Shown in pieces: positions 1 to 8,791 of a DNA stretch of 64,000 nucleotides. Each line of letters starts with the position of its first letter. Position 1 is the first letter of the stretch. Origin of the DNA: Streptomyces sp. Mut1 (GTDB lineage Bacteria; Actinomycetota; Actinomycetes; Streptomycetales; Streptomycetaceae); NCBI RefSeq assembly GCF_030719295.1, contig NZ_CP120997.1, forward strand, positions 682,001 to 746,000. Reading direction: 5' to 3'. Both the position numbers and the translations under genes were made by a program. The notes under the pieces are model-generated. The model was given only the letters and a program-made list of their open reading frames with translations. It was not told the origin of the DNA and did not search any database.

Positions 1-156
1 AAGGGCGTCTTCAACTTCCAGCCCGACCCGACCGTCCTCCAGGTCATCGTCTGGCTGCTCTACCTCGTCCCCGTCATGGCGGTCTTCCTCGCCCCCCAAC
101 GCACCGCCCCGCCGGCGGACGCGCCGCGGCCGGCGAGCCGGCTGAGCACCGACTGA
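1..156 (+). CDS. efeU: EfeU/FTR1-family ferrous iron permease, C-terminal end (partial)
   Basis: The window opens inside this gene; only the last 51 codons are present. The reading frame carries the FNFQPDPTVLQ segment typical of the end of the FTR1/EfeU high-affinity iron permease family, followed by a hydrophobic stretch (VIVWLLYLVPVMAVFLAP) that would be the last membrane helix, and a short Pro/Ala-rich cytoplasmic or external tail. In actinobacteria EfeU works with EfeO and EfeB to take up ferrous iron; those partners are not in the window and would have to lie to the left. The neighbouring genes are also iron transport genes, which fits the call. The family call is fairly safe; the missing upstream part limits it. 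Confidence 0.75.
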   Translation, partial: KGVFNFQPDPTVLQVIVWLLYLVPVMAVFLAPQRTAPPADAPRPASRLSTD

Positions 157-169
157 CGCGCGGGAACCC

Positions 170-958
170 GTGCACCACTCCGCCTCCGCCGCGCTGCTGC
201 CGGTCAACGCCGTGCTCGGCTGGGTCCTGGCCATGCTCCTGGCCACCGCCGTCACGGTCACGGCACTGGCGCGGCTCTCACCGGATCAGGGCCTCGGCCG
301 CGCCCGCGAAGTGCTGACCGCCGGGGTGCGCGCGGCCGTCCAACTGGCCGCGGTCTCCGCCGTGATCGGCTGGGTCATCCACCATGGCGCCGCCCTGCTC
401 GGCTTCGTGCTGCTGATGTACGCCGTCGCCGTACGCACCGCCGGCCGCCGGATCACCTCCAACGGCACCTGGTGGTGGGCCGCCCTGCCCATCGCGGCCG
501 GGGTCCTGCCCGCAGTCCTCCTTCTGCTGGCCACCGGTCTGCTCCCGCCGCGCGGCATCACGCTCATCCCGGTGACCGGCATCCTGATCGGTGGCGCGCT
601 CACCGCGACCGTCCTGGCCGGGCGCCAGAGCCTGGCCGCCCTGGAGCAACGGCACGGTGAGGTCGAGGCGGGATTCGCGCTCGGCATGGCGGAACGCGAC
701 ATCCGGATCGAGATCGCCCGCCCGGCCGCGTCCGAGGCCCTCGTCCCCGGCCTGGACCAGACCCGCACCGTCGGTCTGGTCACCCTGCCCGGCGCGTTCG
801 TCGGCATGCTCCTGGGCGGAGCGGACGTGCTCACGGCCGGAGCCGTCCAGCTCTTCGTCCTCATCGCCCTCATGGCCGTACAAGCCCTCGCTGTCACCGT
901 CACGCTCGAACTGGTCGCCCGCGCCCGGATCACCGCGCCCCGCCGCGACCGGGCGTGA
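170..958 (+). CDS. FetB-like (UPF0014) ABC transporter permease
   Basis: A 262-residue integral membrane protein with about seven hydrophobic segments. It resembles the UPF0014/FetB family: an early Arg-containing AAVQLAAVSAVIG segment, YAVAVRTAGRR in the middle, GLVTLPGAFVGMLLGGAD and a hydrophobic AVQLFVLIALMAVQALAV stretch near the end. In Escherichia coli FetB pairs with the ATPase FetA and is linked to iron export and oxidative stress. The GTG start lies 13 bases after the efeU stop, so the two are probably co-transcribed; the ribosome site is weak. No FetA-type ATPase adjoins it here: the nearest ATPase (4242-5072) belongs to the siderophore importer. It may recruit a partner encoded elsewhere. 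Confidence 0.7.
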   Translation: MHHSASAALLPVNAVLGWVLAMLLATAVTVTALARLSPDQGLGRAREVLTAGVRAAVQLAAVSAVIGWVIHHGAALLGFVLLMYAVAVRTAGRRITSNGTWWWAALPIAAGVLPAVLLLLATGLLPPRGITLIPVTGILIGGALTATVLAGRQSLAALEQRHGEVEAGFALGMAERDIRIEIARPAASEALVPGLDQTRTVGLVTLPGAFVGMLLGGADVLTAGAVQLFVLIALMAVQALAVTVTLELVARARITAPRRDRA

Positions 959-1007
959 CGGGACGGTCCGCTTCGCACCCGCTTGCGTGCCGTGTACAGC
1001 GTTCGCT

Positions 1008-1026
1008 TAAGGTAAGCCTCGCCTAA
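1008..1026 (+). promoter_or_regulatory. Iron box (DmdR/IdeR-type operator)
   Basis: The 19-base element TAAGGTAAGCCTCGCCTAA matches the actinobacterial iron-box consensus TTAGGTTAGCCTAACCTAA at 15 of 19 positions. It sits 37 bases before the start of the siderophore-binding lipoprotein gene. This is the expected place for an iron-dependent repressor of the DtxR family (DmdR1/IdeR) to shut the importer operon off when iron is plentiful. Confidence 0.85.
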
Positions 1027-1062
1027 ACCCTCAAAGGTAAATCACAGCTAGGGGTCACTCTC

Positions 1063-2106
1063 ATGTCACATCGGCGCCGCGGTACCGCCGCAGTCGCTCT
1101 CGCCGTCGCCGCCGCACTGTCACTGGCCGCGTGCGGCGCCGATTCCTCCGGGAGCGGCTCGTCCGCCCAGGGGTCGGGGACGAAGGACTCGAAGTCGGTC
1201 GCCAAGGGCGGCAAGGACTTCGGCGACGCGGCGGCGAAGACGGCGGCGCTCGGCACGGACGCCGCGCCGGGCCAGTGGCCCCGCACGGTCAAACACGCCA
1301 TGGGCAGCACCGAGATCAAGGCGCGGCCCGAGCGTGTGGTCGTGCTGGACGTCGGTGAGCTCGACAACGTCGTCTCGCTCGGCGTGAAGCCGGTCGGCCT
1401 CGCCCCGACCGAGGGTTCGCCGGAACTCCCGTCGTACCTCAAGAAGGACGCGGGCTCGCCGAAGAACATCGGCACCATCAACAGCCTCAATCTGGAGGCG
1501 ATCGCCGCGCTCAAGCCCGACCTGATCCTGGGCAGCCAGCTGCGCGCCGCCAATTCCTACGACGAGCTGTCCAAGATCGCGCCCACCGTCTTCTCCATCC
1601 GTCCCGGCTTCACCTGGAAGGAGAACTACCTCCTCAACGCCGCGGCACTGGACAAGACGGCGCAGGCCGAGGCGAACCTCGCCTCGTACAAGAAGAAGGC
1701 CGAGGCCCTCGGGGACAAGCTGGGGGCCGACAAGCCGACCGTGTCGATGGTCCGCTATCTGCCCGACGGTGTGATCCGGCTCTACGCCAACGCCTCGTTC
1801 ATCGGCACGATCCTCAAGGACGTCGGCATCCCGCGCCCCAAGAACCAGGACATCGCGGATCTGGCCGCCGAGGTCAGCGCCGAGAACATCGACCAGGCCG
1901 ACGCCGACTACATCTTCACGGGCGTCTACGGCGAGGCGAAGGCCACCGACAAGAGCAAGGCGCAGGCCAACCCCCTGTGGAAGAACCTGAAGGCGGTCAA
2001 GGACGGGCACGCCTACGACGTGCCGGACGAGACCTGGTACCTGGGTCTCGGCGTCACCGCCGCCGACGAGGTGCTCGACGACCTCCAGAAGCGCCTGACG
2101 GACTGA
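1063..2106 (+). CDS. Iron-siderophore ABC transporter substrate-binding lipoprotein
   Basis: A 347-residue FecB/FhuD-like (type III) periplasmic-binding lipoprotein. It has an Arg-rich n-region, a hydrophobic core and a lipobox LAAC with the acylated Cys at residue 24, followed by a Ser/Gly linker. The PERVVVLDVGELDNVVSLGVKPVG start of the binding fold, the IAALKPDLILGSQ motif and the late WYLGLGVTAADEVLDDL segment are typical of ferric-siderophore binders. GGGG 8-9 bases upstream serves as ribosome site. It heads the importer operon with two permeases and an ATPase and lies just behind an iron box, so iron repression is expected. The exact siderophore cannot be read from the sequence. Confidence 0.9.
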   Translation: MSHRRRGTAAVALAVAAALSLAACGADSSGSGSSAQGSGTKDSKSVAKGGKDFGDAAAKTAALGTDAAPGQWPRTVKHAMGSTEIKARPERVVVLDVGELDNVVSLGVKPVGLAPTEGSPELPSYLKKDAGSPKNIGTINSLNLEAIAALKPDLILGSQLRAANSYDELSKIAPTVFSIRPGFTWKENYLLNAAALDKTAQAEANLASYKKKAEALGDKLGADKPTVSMVRYLPDGVIRLYANASFIGTILKDVGIPRPKNQDIADLAAEVSAENIDQADADYIFTGVYGEAKATDKSKAQANPLWKNLKAVKDGHAYDVPDETWYLGLGVTAADEVLDDLQKRLTD

Positions 2107-2161
2107 CGGCAGAGCATCGCTGAAGGACCGGGAAGAGTGGAACAGAGAGTGAGCGCGACGC

Positions 2162-3169
2162 ATGCCAGTCCCTGACCCCCGCCGGCGGGCGGGCTGGCTG
2201 CTGGCCGGTGCGGTGATGCTGCTGGCCGCCGTCCTGCTGAGCCTCACCGTGGGCAGCCGCCAGATCGCGCCCGGCGACGCGCTCCAGGCCCTGTTCCACA
2301 GCGGCGGCAGCGACGATGCCCAGGTGGTCCGGGCCCTTCGGGTGCCCCGGACGGTCATCGGCGTCCTCGCGGGCGCCGCGCTCGCCCTCGCGGGGACGGT
2401 CATGCAGGGCATCACCCGCAACCCCATCGCGGAACCGGGCATCCTCGGCGTCAGCCAGGGCGCGTCGGTGGGCGTGGTGGCCGCGATCGCGTTCTTCGGT
2501 GTGCACTCGCTGGGCGGTTACGTGTGGTTCGCGTTCGCCGGCGCGGCACTGGCCGGGGTCGGTGTGTACGCGGTCGCCAGCGGCGGGCGGGGCGGAGCTT
2601 CGCCGATCAAACTCGCGCTCGCGGGGGCCGCGATGAACGCGTTCCTCGCCTCGCTCGTGTCGGGGATCGCCACCACCAACGCGCGCGCTCTCGACGAGTT
2701 CCGCTTCTGGCAGGTCGGCTCGATCAGCGGGCGCGACGGCGAAGTGATCGGCCAGGTATGGCCGTTCATCCTGGTCGGCATCGTCCTGGTCGCCGCGATG
2801 GCGCGGGGTCTGGACGCCCTCGCGCTGGGTGACGACGCGGCCAGGAACCTCGGCAACAACGTGGCGCTGCTGCGGGCGCTGGGGGCGCTCGGAGCGACCG
2901 TGCTCACCGGGGCCGCGGTGGCCTCGGTCGGCCCGATCGCGTTCACCGGCCTGGCCGTCCCGCACATCGCCCGTGCGCTGGTGGGCACGGCCCACCGCTG
3001 GGTTCTGCCCCTGGCGGCCATGCTGGGCCCGGTGATGCTCCTCGGCTCCGACGTGCTCGGCCGTATCCTCTTTCCGCCCTCGGAGGTGCCGGTGGCCGTC
3101 ATGACCGCCCTGATCGGCGTACCGTTCCTGATCGCGCTGGTCCGGCGCCGCTCGGTGGTGGCCGCGTGA
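2162..3169 (+). CDS. FecCD-family iron-siderophore ABC permease, subunit 1
   Basis: A 335-residue membrane protein with the FecCD signature: RVPRTVIGVLAGAALALAG, MQGITRNPIAEPGILGVSQGA, and a C-terminal GPIAFTGLAVPHIAR coupling region. About nine to ten transmembrane helices are visible. ATG at 2162 is the only sensible start, because TGA precedes it in frame a few codons upstream. The gene follows the binding protein by 55 bases and its stop overlaps the next permease start by 4 bases, a sign of translational coupling. It should form the membrane channel of the importer together with the next protein. Confidence 0.9.
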   Translation: MPVPDPRRRAGWLLAGAVMLLAAVLLSLTVGSRQIAPGDALQALFHSGGSDDAQVVRALRVPRTVIGVLAGAALALAGTVMQGITRNPIAEPGILGVSQGASVGVVAAIAFFGVHSLGGYVWFAFAGAALAGVGVYAVASGGRGGASPIKLALAGAAMNAFLASLVSGIATTNARALDEFRFWQVGSISGRDGEVIGQVWPFILVGIVLVAAMARGLDALALGDDAARNLGNNVALLRALGALGATVLTGAAVASVGPIAFTGLAVPHIARALVGTAHRWVLPLAAMLGPVMLLGSDVLGRILFPPSEVPVAVMTALIGVPFLIALVRRRSVVAA

Positions 3170-4245
3170 GCCACTCCGAAGCCGTCGCCACCACCCGCCT
3201 GCGCCCCGCCGGGCACGCGGTGCTGCGGCGCGGACGCGTGAGCTTCCTCCTACACCGCCGGACCGTCCTCGTCGCCGTGACCCTGACGGTGCTGCTCGCT
3301 TGCGCGGTCGTGGCGTACCTGTGTGTCGGTGAATCGTTCGTCGCGCCGGCGGAGGTCGTCCGCGTCCTGTTCGGCCGCCCCAGCCCCGACGAACTCGTGG
3401 TGGGCACGCTGCGGTTGCCTCGGCTGGTCGTGGGACTGCTCGCGGGGGCCGCGTTCGGCGTCGCGGGGGCGCTGGTGCAGACCGTCGCCCGCAACCCGCT
3501 GGCCAGCCCCGACGTCATCGGCGTCACACACGGGGCGGGGGCGGCCACGGTGGCCGCGCTGAGCTTCAACGCCGTCGCCGCCGACGCGCTGCCCTATGTC
3601 TCCGTAGCCGGTGGCATGGCCGCGGCCCTGCTCGTGTACGTGTTCGCGTGGCGCGGCGGGCTGCACTCCTCCCGCTTCGTACTGGTCGGCATCGGTGTGT
3701 CGGTCGCGCTCGGTTCGCTGACCCAGCTGCTGCTGACCAAGGGCGACTATCTGGTGGCCCAGCAGGCCAAGGTCTGGCTGACCGGCTCGCTCAACAGCCG
3801 TGGTTACGAGGAGGCGGGACCGCTCGTCGTCGTGCTCCTGATCGGTGTGCCGGCGGCCGTGTGGGCCGCGCGGGCACAGCGTAGCGCGTCCTTCGACGAC
3901 GACACCGCGACCTCGCTCGGTGTACGTCTGGGCCGGTCCCGGCTCGGGCTGACCGCGCTCGGCGTGGTCCTGGCCTCGGTGGCCACCGGCGCGGTGGGAC
4001 CGGTCGACTTCGTCGCACTGCTCGCCCCGCAGATCGCGCGCCGGCTCACCCGCACCGCTCAGACCCCGCTGCTGTCCTCGGCACTGGCGGGCGCGCTGAT
4101 CGTCGTGATCGCGGACCTGCTGGCCCGCCGCCTGTTCTCCCCGATCGAGCTGCCGACCGGCGTCCTCACCGCCGTGGTGGGTGCCCCGTACCTGATGTGG
4201 CTCATCGTCCGTACCCGCAGCCGTTCCGGAGGCACCGCGTCATGA
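3166..4245 (+). CDS. FecCD-family iron-siderophore ABC permease, subunit 2
   Basis: A 359-residue paralogue of the preceding permease with the same landmarks: [40 protein letters not shown] and [17 protein letters not shown]. It carries a longer N-terminal cytoplasmic segment (about 35 residues) before the first helix. The GTG start overlaps the previous stop as GTGA, and its own stop overlaps the ATPase start as ATGA, so all three transporter subunits are translationally coupled. Two different FecCD subunits imply a heterodimeric channel, as in FepDG-type importers. Confidence 0.9.
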   Translation: MSHSEAVATTRLRPAGHAVLRRGRVSFLLHRRTVLVAVTLTVLLACAVVAYLCVGESFVAPAEVVRVLFGRPSPDELVVGTLRLPRLVVGLLAGAAFGVAGALVQTVARNPLASPDVIGVTHGAGAATVAALSFNAVAADALPYVSVAGGMAAALLVYVFAWRGGLHSSRFVLVGIGVSVALGSLTQLLLTKGDYLVAQQAKVWLTGSLNSRGYEEAGPLVVVLLIGVPAAVWAARAQRSASFDDDTATSLGVRLGRSRLGLTALGVVLASVATGAVGPVDFVALLAPQIARRLTRTAQTPLLSSALAGALIVVIADLLARRLFSPIELPTGVLTAVVGAPYLMWLIVRTRSRSGGTAS

Positions 4246-5072
4246 GCCGCCCGTCCGCCAGCCGCCTCTCGGCGCACGATCTGACCCTGGCCTACGAGGA
4301 CCGCACCGTCGTCGAGGGCCTGGACCTGGAGATACCGGATGGCAAGGTCACCATCGTCGTCGGGCCCAACGCCTGCGGCAAGTCCACCCTCCTGCGGGCG
4401 CTCGGCCGCCTCCTCAAGCCGCGGCGCGGCGCCGTGCTGCTGGACGGTCGCGAACTGACCGGCTTCCCCGCCAAGCAGATCGGCCGGACCATCGGTGTCC
4501 TGCCGCAGTCCCCCACGCCGCCCGACGGCATCACCGTCGCCGACCTCGTCGCGCGCGGCCGTCAGCCTCACCAGAAGTGGTGGCAGCAGTGGTCACAAGC
4601 CGACGAGCACGCCGTGGCGGAGGCTCTGGAGCGTACGAACACGGCCGGCCTCGCCGACCGGCCGGTGGATGAGCTGTCCGGCGGTCAGCGCCAGCGCGTG
4701 TGGATCGCCATGGCCCTGGCGCAGGACACCGAACTGCTGCTGCTCGACGAGCCCACGACGTACTTGGACGTCGCCCACCAGGTGGAAGTCCTGGACCTCG
4801 TGCGCCGTCTCAATCTCGAACGCGGCCGCACGGTCGTCGCCGTCCTCCACGATCTCAACCAGGCCATCCGCTACGCCGACCACCTCGTCGCCATGAAGGA
4901 CGGCCGCATCGTCGCCGAGGGGGCGCCCGACGAGGTCGTCACCACCGACATGGTCCAGGAGGTGTTCGGGCTGTCCTCCGTCATCATCCCGGACCCCATC
5001 ACCGGTGGCCGGCTCGTCGTCCCCGGCTACAGCTGGCAGCCCGCCCCGGCGGAGAAGACGCACGCTCACTGA
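4242..5072 (+). CDS. Iron-siderophore ABC transporter ATP-binding protein
   Basis: A 276-residue FepC/FhuC-type ATPase. Walker A is GPNACGKST, the Q-loop region [12 protein letters not shown], the signature [18 protein letters not shown], Walker [13 protein letters not shown] and the H-loop VLHDLNQA. I chose the ATG at 4242 because it overlaps the permease stop (ATGA) and gives the standard N-terminus; an in-frame start 15 codons upstream would only add permease-overlapping residues. It powers the upstream FecCD permeases. It is the last gene of the operon and faces the M56 protease gene, with about 30 bases between stops. Confidence 0.92.
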   Translation: MSRPSASRLSAHDLTLAYEDRTVVEGLDLEIPDGKVTIVVGPNACGKSTLLRALGRLLKPRRGAVLLDGRELTGFPAKQIGRTIGVLPQSPTPPDGITVADLVARGRQPHQKWWQQWSQADEHAVAEALERTNTAGLADRPVDELSGGQRQRVWIAMALAQDTELLLLDEPTTYLDVAHQVEVLDLVRRLNLERGRTVVAVLHDLNQAIRYADHLVAMKDGRIVAEGAPDEVVTTDMVQEVFGLSSVIIPDPITGGRLVVPGYSWQPAPAEKTHAH

Positions 5073-5104
5073 CGCGAAGCCCTCGCCGGGACGCGCACGC
5101 CCGG

Positions 5105-6055
5105 TCAGCCCGACGACGCTCCGACCAGCCGTCGCGCCGCGTACTCCACGTATTCGTGGAGCCCGTAGGCCAGCGCGAGGGCGGCGACCGCCGTCACGAG
5201 CACCGTCCCCGCCCCGGCGACGACGCCCGCGCGACGTACACCCCCGCGCGGGGCCGCGGGCTCGGGAAGAAGCAGGGCCTGGACGCGCCGCGGCACCGGG
5301 CCGCTCGTGGCCGACAGCAGCGGATACCCGGCCGCACGGCCGTGGGCGGCGCCCGCCAGGGCCGCGCGGGCGATCGCCGCGGCGGTCGCCCGCCGGTCCC
5401 CCACGGCCGCGGCGGCCTCCTCGTCCGCCCACCTCTCCAGGTGGAAGGCCAGCGTCTCGCGCAGCCCCCCGATCGCGGGGTGCACGACCGCGGCCAGGTC
5501 GACGACCGCCGACAGCAGATGGTGACGCCCGGCGAGGTGCGCCCGTTCGTGCGCCAGCAGCACCTCGCGCTCGCCCGATTTCAGCGACCGCACCATCCCG
5601 GACGTCACGACGACCCGGCCGCCGCGCCCCCGGTATCCGGGGAGCGCGAAGGCGTCCACGTCGGTGCCGGGGACCACCAGCAGGTCCCCGTCGCCCGTGC
5701 CTTCGTCCGCCGACAGCCAGGCACGCCTGAGCAGTGAACGGTGCCGGGCCCAGCGCCGCACCAGCAGCACCAGTTGCGCGAGCATCACGATTCCGGCCGC
5801 GCAGGCGACGGGCACCGCCGCCGGCCATTCGTCCAGCACGCGCGACAGCGGCAGCCGCTCCAGCGATGCGAGGAACGGCACGTGGAACAGCCCGACCAGC
5901 ACGGATATCGTCCCGCCGGCCAGCAGGACCGCCGCGCAGGTCAGCGTCCAGCAGGCCCAGCGGGGCGCCAGCCGGTCGGCGAGACGCCGCGCGAGGGCCG
6001 CCCCGGCCCACGGCAGGGCGAGGGCCGTCACGACCGCGGCCAGGACGTACGTCAC
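5105..6055 (-). CDS. M56-family membrane metallopeptidase (BlaR1-like)
   Basis: A 316-residue membrane protein with hydrophobic segments near residues 1-20, 35-60 and 80-105 and a last helix near 275-298. The zinc-peptidase motif HERAH lies in LLAHERAHLAGRHH, and a downstream Glu-containing stretch (LERWADEEAAAAVGDR) supplies the third ligand region. It belongs to the BlaR1/MecR1 peptidase M56 family but lacks a penicillin-binding sensor domain. Its GTG start overlaps the stop of the BlaI-type repressor gene by 4 bases (GTGA), so repressor and protease are co-translated. By analogy it would cleave or relieve the repressor upon a signal; the signal is unknown. Confidence 0.88.
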   Translation of the reverse strand: MTYVLAAVVTALALPWAGAALARRLADRLAPRWACWTLTCAAVLLAGGTISVLVGLFHVPFLASLERLPLSRVLDEWPAAVPVACAAGIVMLAQLVLLVRRWARHRSLLRRAWLSADEGTGDGDLLVVPGTDVDAFALPGYRGRGGRVVVTSGMVRSLKSGEREVLLAHERAHLAGRHHLLSAVVDLAAVVHPAIGGLRETLAFHLERWADEEAAAAVGDRRATAAAIARAALAGAAHGRAAGYPLLSATSGPVPRRVQALLLPEPAAPRGGVRRAGVVAGAGTVLVTAVAALALAYGLHEYVEYAARRLVGASSG

Positions 6056-6435
6056 CCGGGTTCGCCCCCGGCTTCCAGGAGCAGCCGCCGCAAGGTCGCT
6101 TCGTCGTCCTCGGAGAGGGACGAGACGAACCGCTTCAGCACCAGGTCACGGCGGGAGTCGCTCTCCAGCTCCCGCCGCATGCGGACCGCGACGAGCCCCG
6201 CCTCGTCCTGTACGGGCTCATAGGCGAAACCACGTGTCACCGGGACGCGCCGCAGCGTGCCCTTCTCGTAGAGACGGCTCAGGATGGTGGCCATCGTGGT
6301 CCTGGCCACCCCCCGGCCGAGCATCGCGTTCACCTGCTGCGCTGTCATCGGCCTGCCTGCCTCCCACAGCACCGCCAGCACGTCCGCGACGAGTTCGCCG
6401 TGCTGACGTCTCTCGTCCCGACGCTCCTTGGGCAC
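6052..6435 (-). CDS. BlaI/MecI/CopY-family transcriptional repressor
   Basis: A 127-residue winged-helix repressor. The sequence GELVADVLAVLWEAGRPMTAQQVNAML followed by TTMATILSRLYEKGTLRR is the recognition region of the BlaI/MecI (Penicillinase_R) family. The C-terminal part (VAVRMRRELESDSRRDLVLKRFVSSLSEDDEATLRRLL) matches the helical dimerisation region. The start is GTG, with GGAGGG 4 bases before it. It is the first gene of the two-gene blaI-M56 unit. Such pairs usually autoregulate, but I could not pick out a clear palindrome in the 90 bases upstream. Confidence 0.9.
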   Translation of the reverse strand: MPKERRDERRQHGELVADVLAVLWEAGRPMTAQQVNAMLGRGVARTTMATILSRLYEKGTLRRVPVTRGFAYEPVQDEAGLVAVRMRRELESDSRRDLVLKRFVSSLSEDDEATLRRLLLEAGGEPG

Positions 6436-6525
6436 TGTCCCTCCCGTCCTCCCGCACTCGGTGGCACGGCCAATCTACCGCCCCGTGGAAGGGCGACGAG
6501 GAGCCCGCCGGCGACCGCGCCGGGT

Positions 6526-6921
6526 TCAGGCCCGGCCGGGCCCGCCCACCACCGTGAGCAGGTCCACGACGAAGACCAGGGTCGAGCCCGGCGGGATCGA
6601 GGCGGAGGGCGACTGCTTGCCGTAGCCGAGACGCGGGGGCACGATGATCTCGCGCCGGCCGCCGGCCCTCATTCCCCTCACGCCCCGGTCGAGGCCCTTG
6701 ATGGCCTTGCCGCCGCCCACGGCGAACTTGAACGGCCGGTTCCCCTCCCAGGAGGAGTCGAACTCCCTCCCGGACGCGAACGTGACCCCCACGTAGTGGA
6801 CCTGGACCACCCTGCCCGGCTGCGCCTCGGGACCGTCCCCGACCACGAGGTCCCGGATCACCGGCTCCGTGGGCGCGGCACCCTCCGGAACCACGACTAC
6901 GGGCTTGGTCGGTTCGCTCAT
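6526..6921 (-). CDS. FKBP-type peptidyl-prolyl cis-trans isomerase
   Basis: A 131-residue single-domain FKBP. The order of motifs is standard: VVQVHYVGVTFASGREFDSSW, PFKFAVGGGKAIKGLDRGVRGM, RREIIVPPRLGYG and STLVFVVDLL. The N-terminal 25 residues are an acidic, Pro-rich extension without a signal peptide, so the protein is probably cytosolic. I chose the ATG at 6921 because it gives the usual MSEPTKP-type start; the open frame continues upstream but with Arg-rich shadow sequence. It assists protein folding by isomerising Xaa-Pro bonds. It stands alone between the BlaI pair and the alpha-glucan locus. Confidence 0.93.
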   Translation of the reverse strand: MSEPTKPVVVVPEGAAPTEPVIRDLVVGDGPEAQPGRVVQVHYVGVTFASGREFDSSWEGNRPFKFAVGGGKAIKGLDRGVRGMRAGGRREIIVPPRLGYGKQSPSASIPPGSTLVFVVDLLTVVGGPGRA

Positions 6922-7040
6922 CGCGGTCCTCTCGCTCGCCGCCGGAAGCCCTCGCCGGGCCGGCCGGACACATGGACGTTCCATGCGGCAGGTGATCACG
7001 CTACCGGCCGTGCCGGACAGGCCCACCGCCCGCCGCACGG

Positions 7041-8654
7041 TCAGGCGGTGCGGAGCCAGGCGCTGCCGTCGGGCGGCAGGAGTCCGTCGCTGAGGGGGTG
7101 AGAGGTGATGAGTACCCGGACGTGCTCGGGGAGTTCGGCCGGAGTCGCGGACAGGTTGACGACGCACGCGAAGTCGTCCCCGCGGGTGAAGGCGAGGACT
7201 CCCGGCGGGAAGTCGAGCCACGTCACCGGTCCGTCACCGAGGGCGGGTTCCGCCGCGCGCAGGGCGAGGGCCCTTCGGTAGAGGTTCAGCATGGAGTCGG
7301 GGTCGTTCTCCTGAGCGGCGACACTGAGCTGTGCCCAGGAGGCCGGCTGCGGCAGCCAGGGGCCGGCCTCCGTGTCGGGGCTGAAACCGTAGGGCTCCTG
7401 GCCGCCGCTCCACGGCAGCGGGACGCGGCAGCCGTCGCGGCCGGGGTCTTCGCCGTTCGTACGGTGGTAGATCGGGTCGTCGCGCCGGTCCGCGGGGATG
7501 CCCTCGGCTTCCGGGAGGCCGAGTTCGTCGCCCTGGTAGATGTAGACGGCTCCGGGGAGGGCCATGGTGAGGAGAGCCGCGGCGCGTGCACGGTGGCGGC
7601 CGAGGTCCTCGTCGACGACCGGGTTGTACTGGCGGATGCCGCCGGCGGTGCTGGTGTCGGGACGGCCGTAGCGGGTGACGTGCCGGGTGACGTCGTGGTT
7701 GGACAGCACCCAGGTGCTGGGGGCGCCCACATCCGCGTGGGCCGCAAGGGTCTGGTCGATGCACGCGCGCAGGGCAGCCGCGTCCCAGCGGCATCCGAGG
7801 AAGTCGAAATTGAAGGCGGTGTGCAGTTCGTCGGGGCGCAGGTAGTGGGCGAACCGGACGGGGTCGGCCAGCCAGACCTCTCCGATCAGCGCGCGGGGCT
7901 CGGCGTAGGAGTCGGCCACGGCCCGCCAGCCTCGGTAGATGTCGTGGTTCTCGTCGAGGTCGACGTAGGGATGGGGGTGGGGGAAGACGCTGTGGTCGTA
8001 ATCGGGCAGCGCGGGATCCTTGCTGCACATGGCGGCCGAGTCGACTCGGATGCCGTCTACGCCGCGGTCGAACCAGAAGCGCAGGACATCCTCGTACTCG
8101 GCGCGTACGAGGGGGCTGCGCCAGTTGAGGTCGGGCTGTTCGGGAGCGAAGAGGTGCAGGTACCACTGGCCGTCGGGAAGACGGGTCCAGGCAGGGCCGC
8201 CGAAGATGGACTGCCACTCGTTGGGCGGCAGTTCGCCGTGCTCGCCGCGGCCCTCGCGGAACCAGAACAGGTCGCGTTCCGGTGAGCCGGGTGGGGACTG
8301 GAGGGCCGCCTCGAACCAGGCGTGCTCGTTGGAGACGTGGTTGGGGACGATGTCGACGATGATGCGGATGCCCAGCTCGTGGGCTTCGCCGATGAGCTTC
8401 TCGGCTTCGGCGAGGGTGCCGAAGCGGGGGTCGATCCGCCGGAAGTCGGTGACGTCGTAGCCGGCGTCCGCCATGGGGGTCAGGTACCAGGGGGAGAACC
8501 AGATGGCCTCGACGCCCAGGCGCTGGAGGTAGCCCAGCCGGGAGCGCACGCCGGCCAGGTCGCCTGTGCCGTCGCCGTTTCCGTCGGCGAAACTGCGCGG
8601 GTAGACCTGGTAGATGGCTGCGTGACGCCACCATTCGGTGGTGCGCGGGGTCAT
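7041..8654 (-). CDS. GH13 alpha-glucosidase (cytosolic)
   Basis: A 537-residue glycoside hydrolase family 13 enzyme. It begins with WWRHAAIYQVYPRSFADGNGDGTGDL, typical of alpha-glucosidases and oligo-1,6-glucosidases. Conserved region I is DIVPNH, region II GIRVDSAAM (Asp nucleophile), region III LIGEVW (Glu acid/base) and region IV LSNHDVTRH. No signal peptide is present. GAAGG-AGG sequence precedes the ATG at 8654. It is the last gene of the leftward alpha-glucan cluster and would split imported alpha-linked oligosaccharides to glucose. A hairpin between it and the GH87 gene could reduce its expression relative to the upstream genes. Confidence 0.92.
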   Translation of the reverse strand: MTPRTTEWWRHAAIYQVYPRSFADGNGDGTGDLAGVRSRLGYLQRLGVEAIWFSPWYLTPMADAGYDVTDFRRIDPRFGTLAEAEKLIGEAHELGIRIIVDIVPNHVSNEHAWFEAALQSPPGSPERDLFWFREGRGEHGELPPNEWQSIFGGPAWTRLPDGQWYLHLFAPEQPDLNWRSPLVRAEYEDVLRFWFDRGVDGIRVDSAAMCSKDPALPDYDHSVFPHPHPYVDLDENHDIYRGWRAVADSYAEPRALIGEVWLADPVRFAHYLRPDELHTAFNFDFLGCRWDAAALRACIDQTLAAHADVGAPSTWVLSNHDVTRHVTRYGRPDTSTAGGIRQYNPVVDEDLGRHRARAAALLTMALPGAVYIYQGDELGLPEAEGIPADRRDDPIYHRTNGEDPGRDGCRVPLPWSGGQEPYGFSPDTEAGPWLPQPASWAQLSVAAQENDPDSMLNLYRRALALRAAEPALGDGPVTWLDFPPGVLAFTRGDDFACVVNLSATPAELPEHVRVLITSHPLSDGLLPPDGSAWLRTA

Positions 8655-8690
8655 GATGCCTGCCTTCGTGGGTGGTGCGAACAGTGCGCG

Positions 8691-8712
8691 GGCCCGGTCG
8701 GCGGACCGGGCC
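8691..8712 (-). terminator. Hairpin between GH87 and GH13 genes
   Basis: GGCCCGGTC and GACCGGGCC form a perfect 9-bp stem around the tetraloop GGCG. It lies after the GH87 stop and before the GH13 start on the leftward transcript. It may be a partial terminator or an mRNA-stability hairpin, since the GH13 gene has no other obvious promoter. Confidence 0.5.
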
Positions 8713-8791
8713 GGGCCCGCGGCTCTCGGATCGTGGTGGCCGCGGGCCCGGCCGGTCGGGGAGGCGTGCCGGGCCCGCGGTCGGTCAGGGG

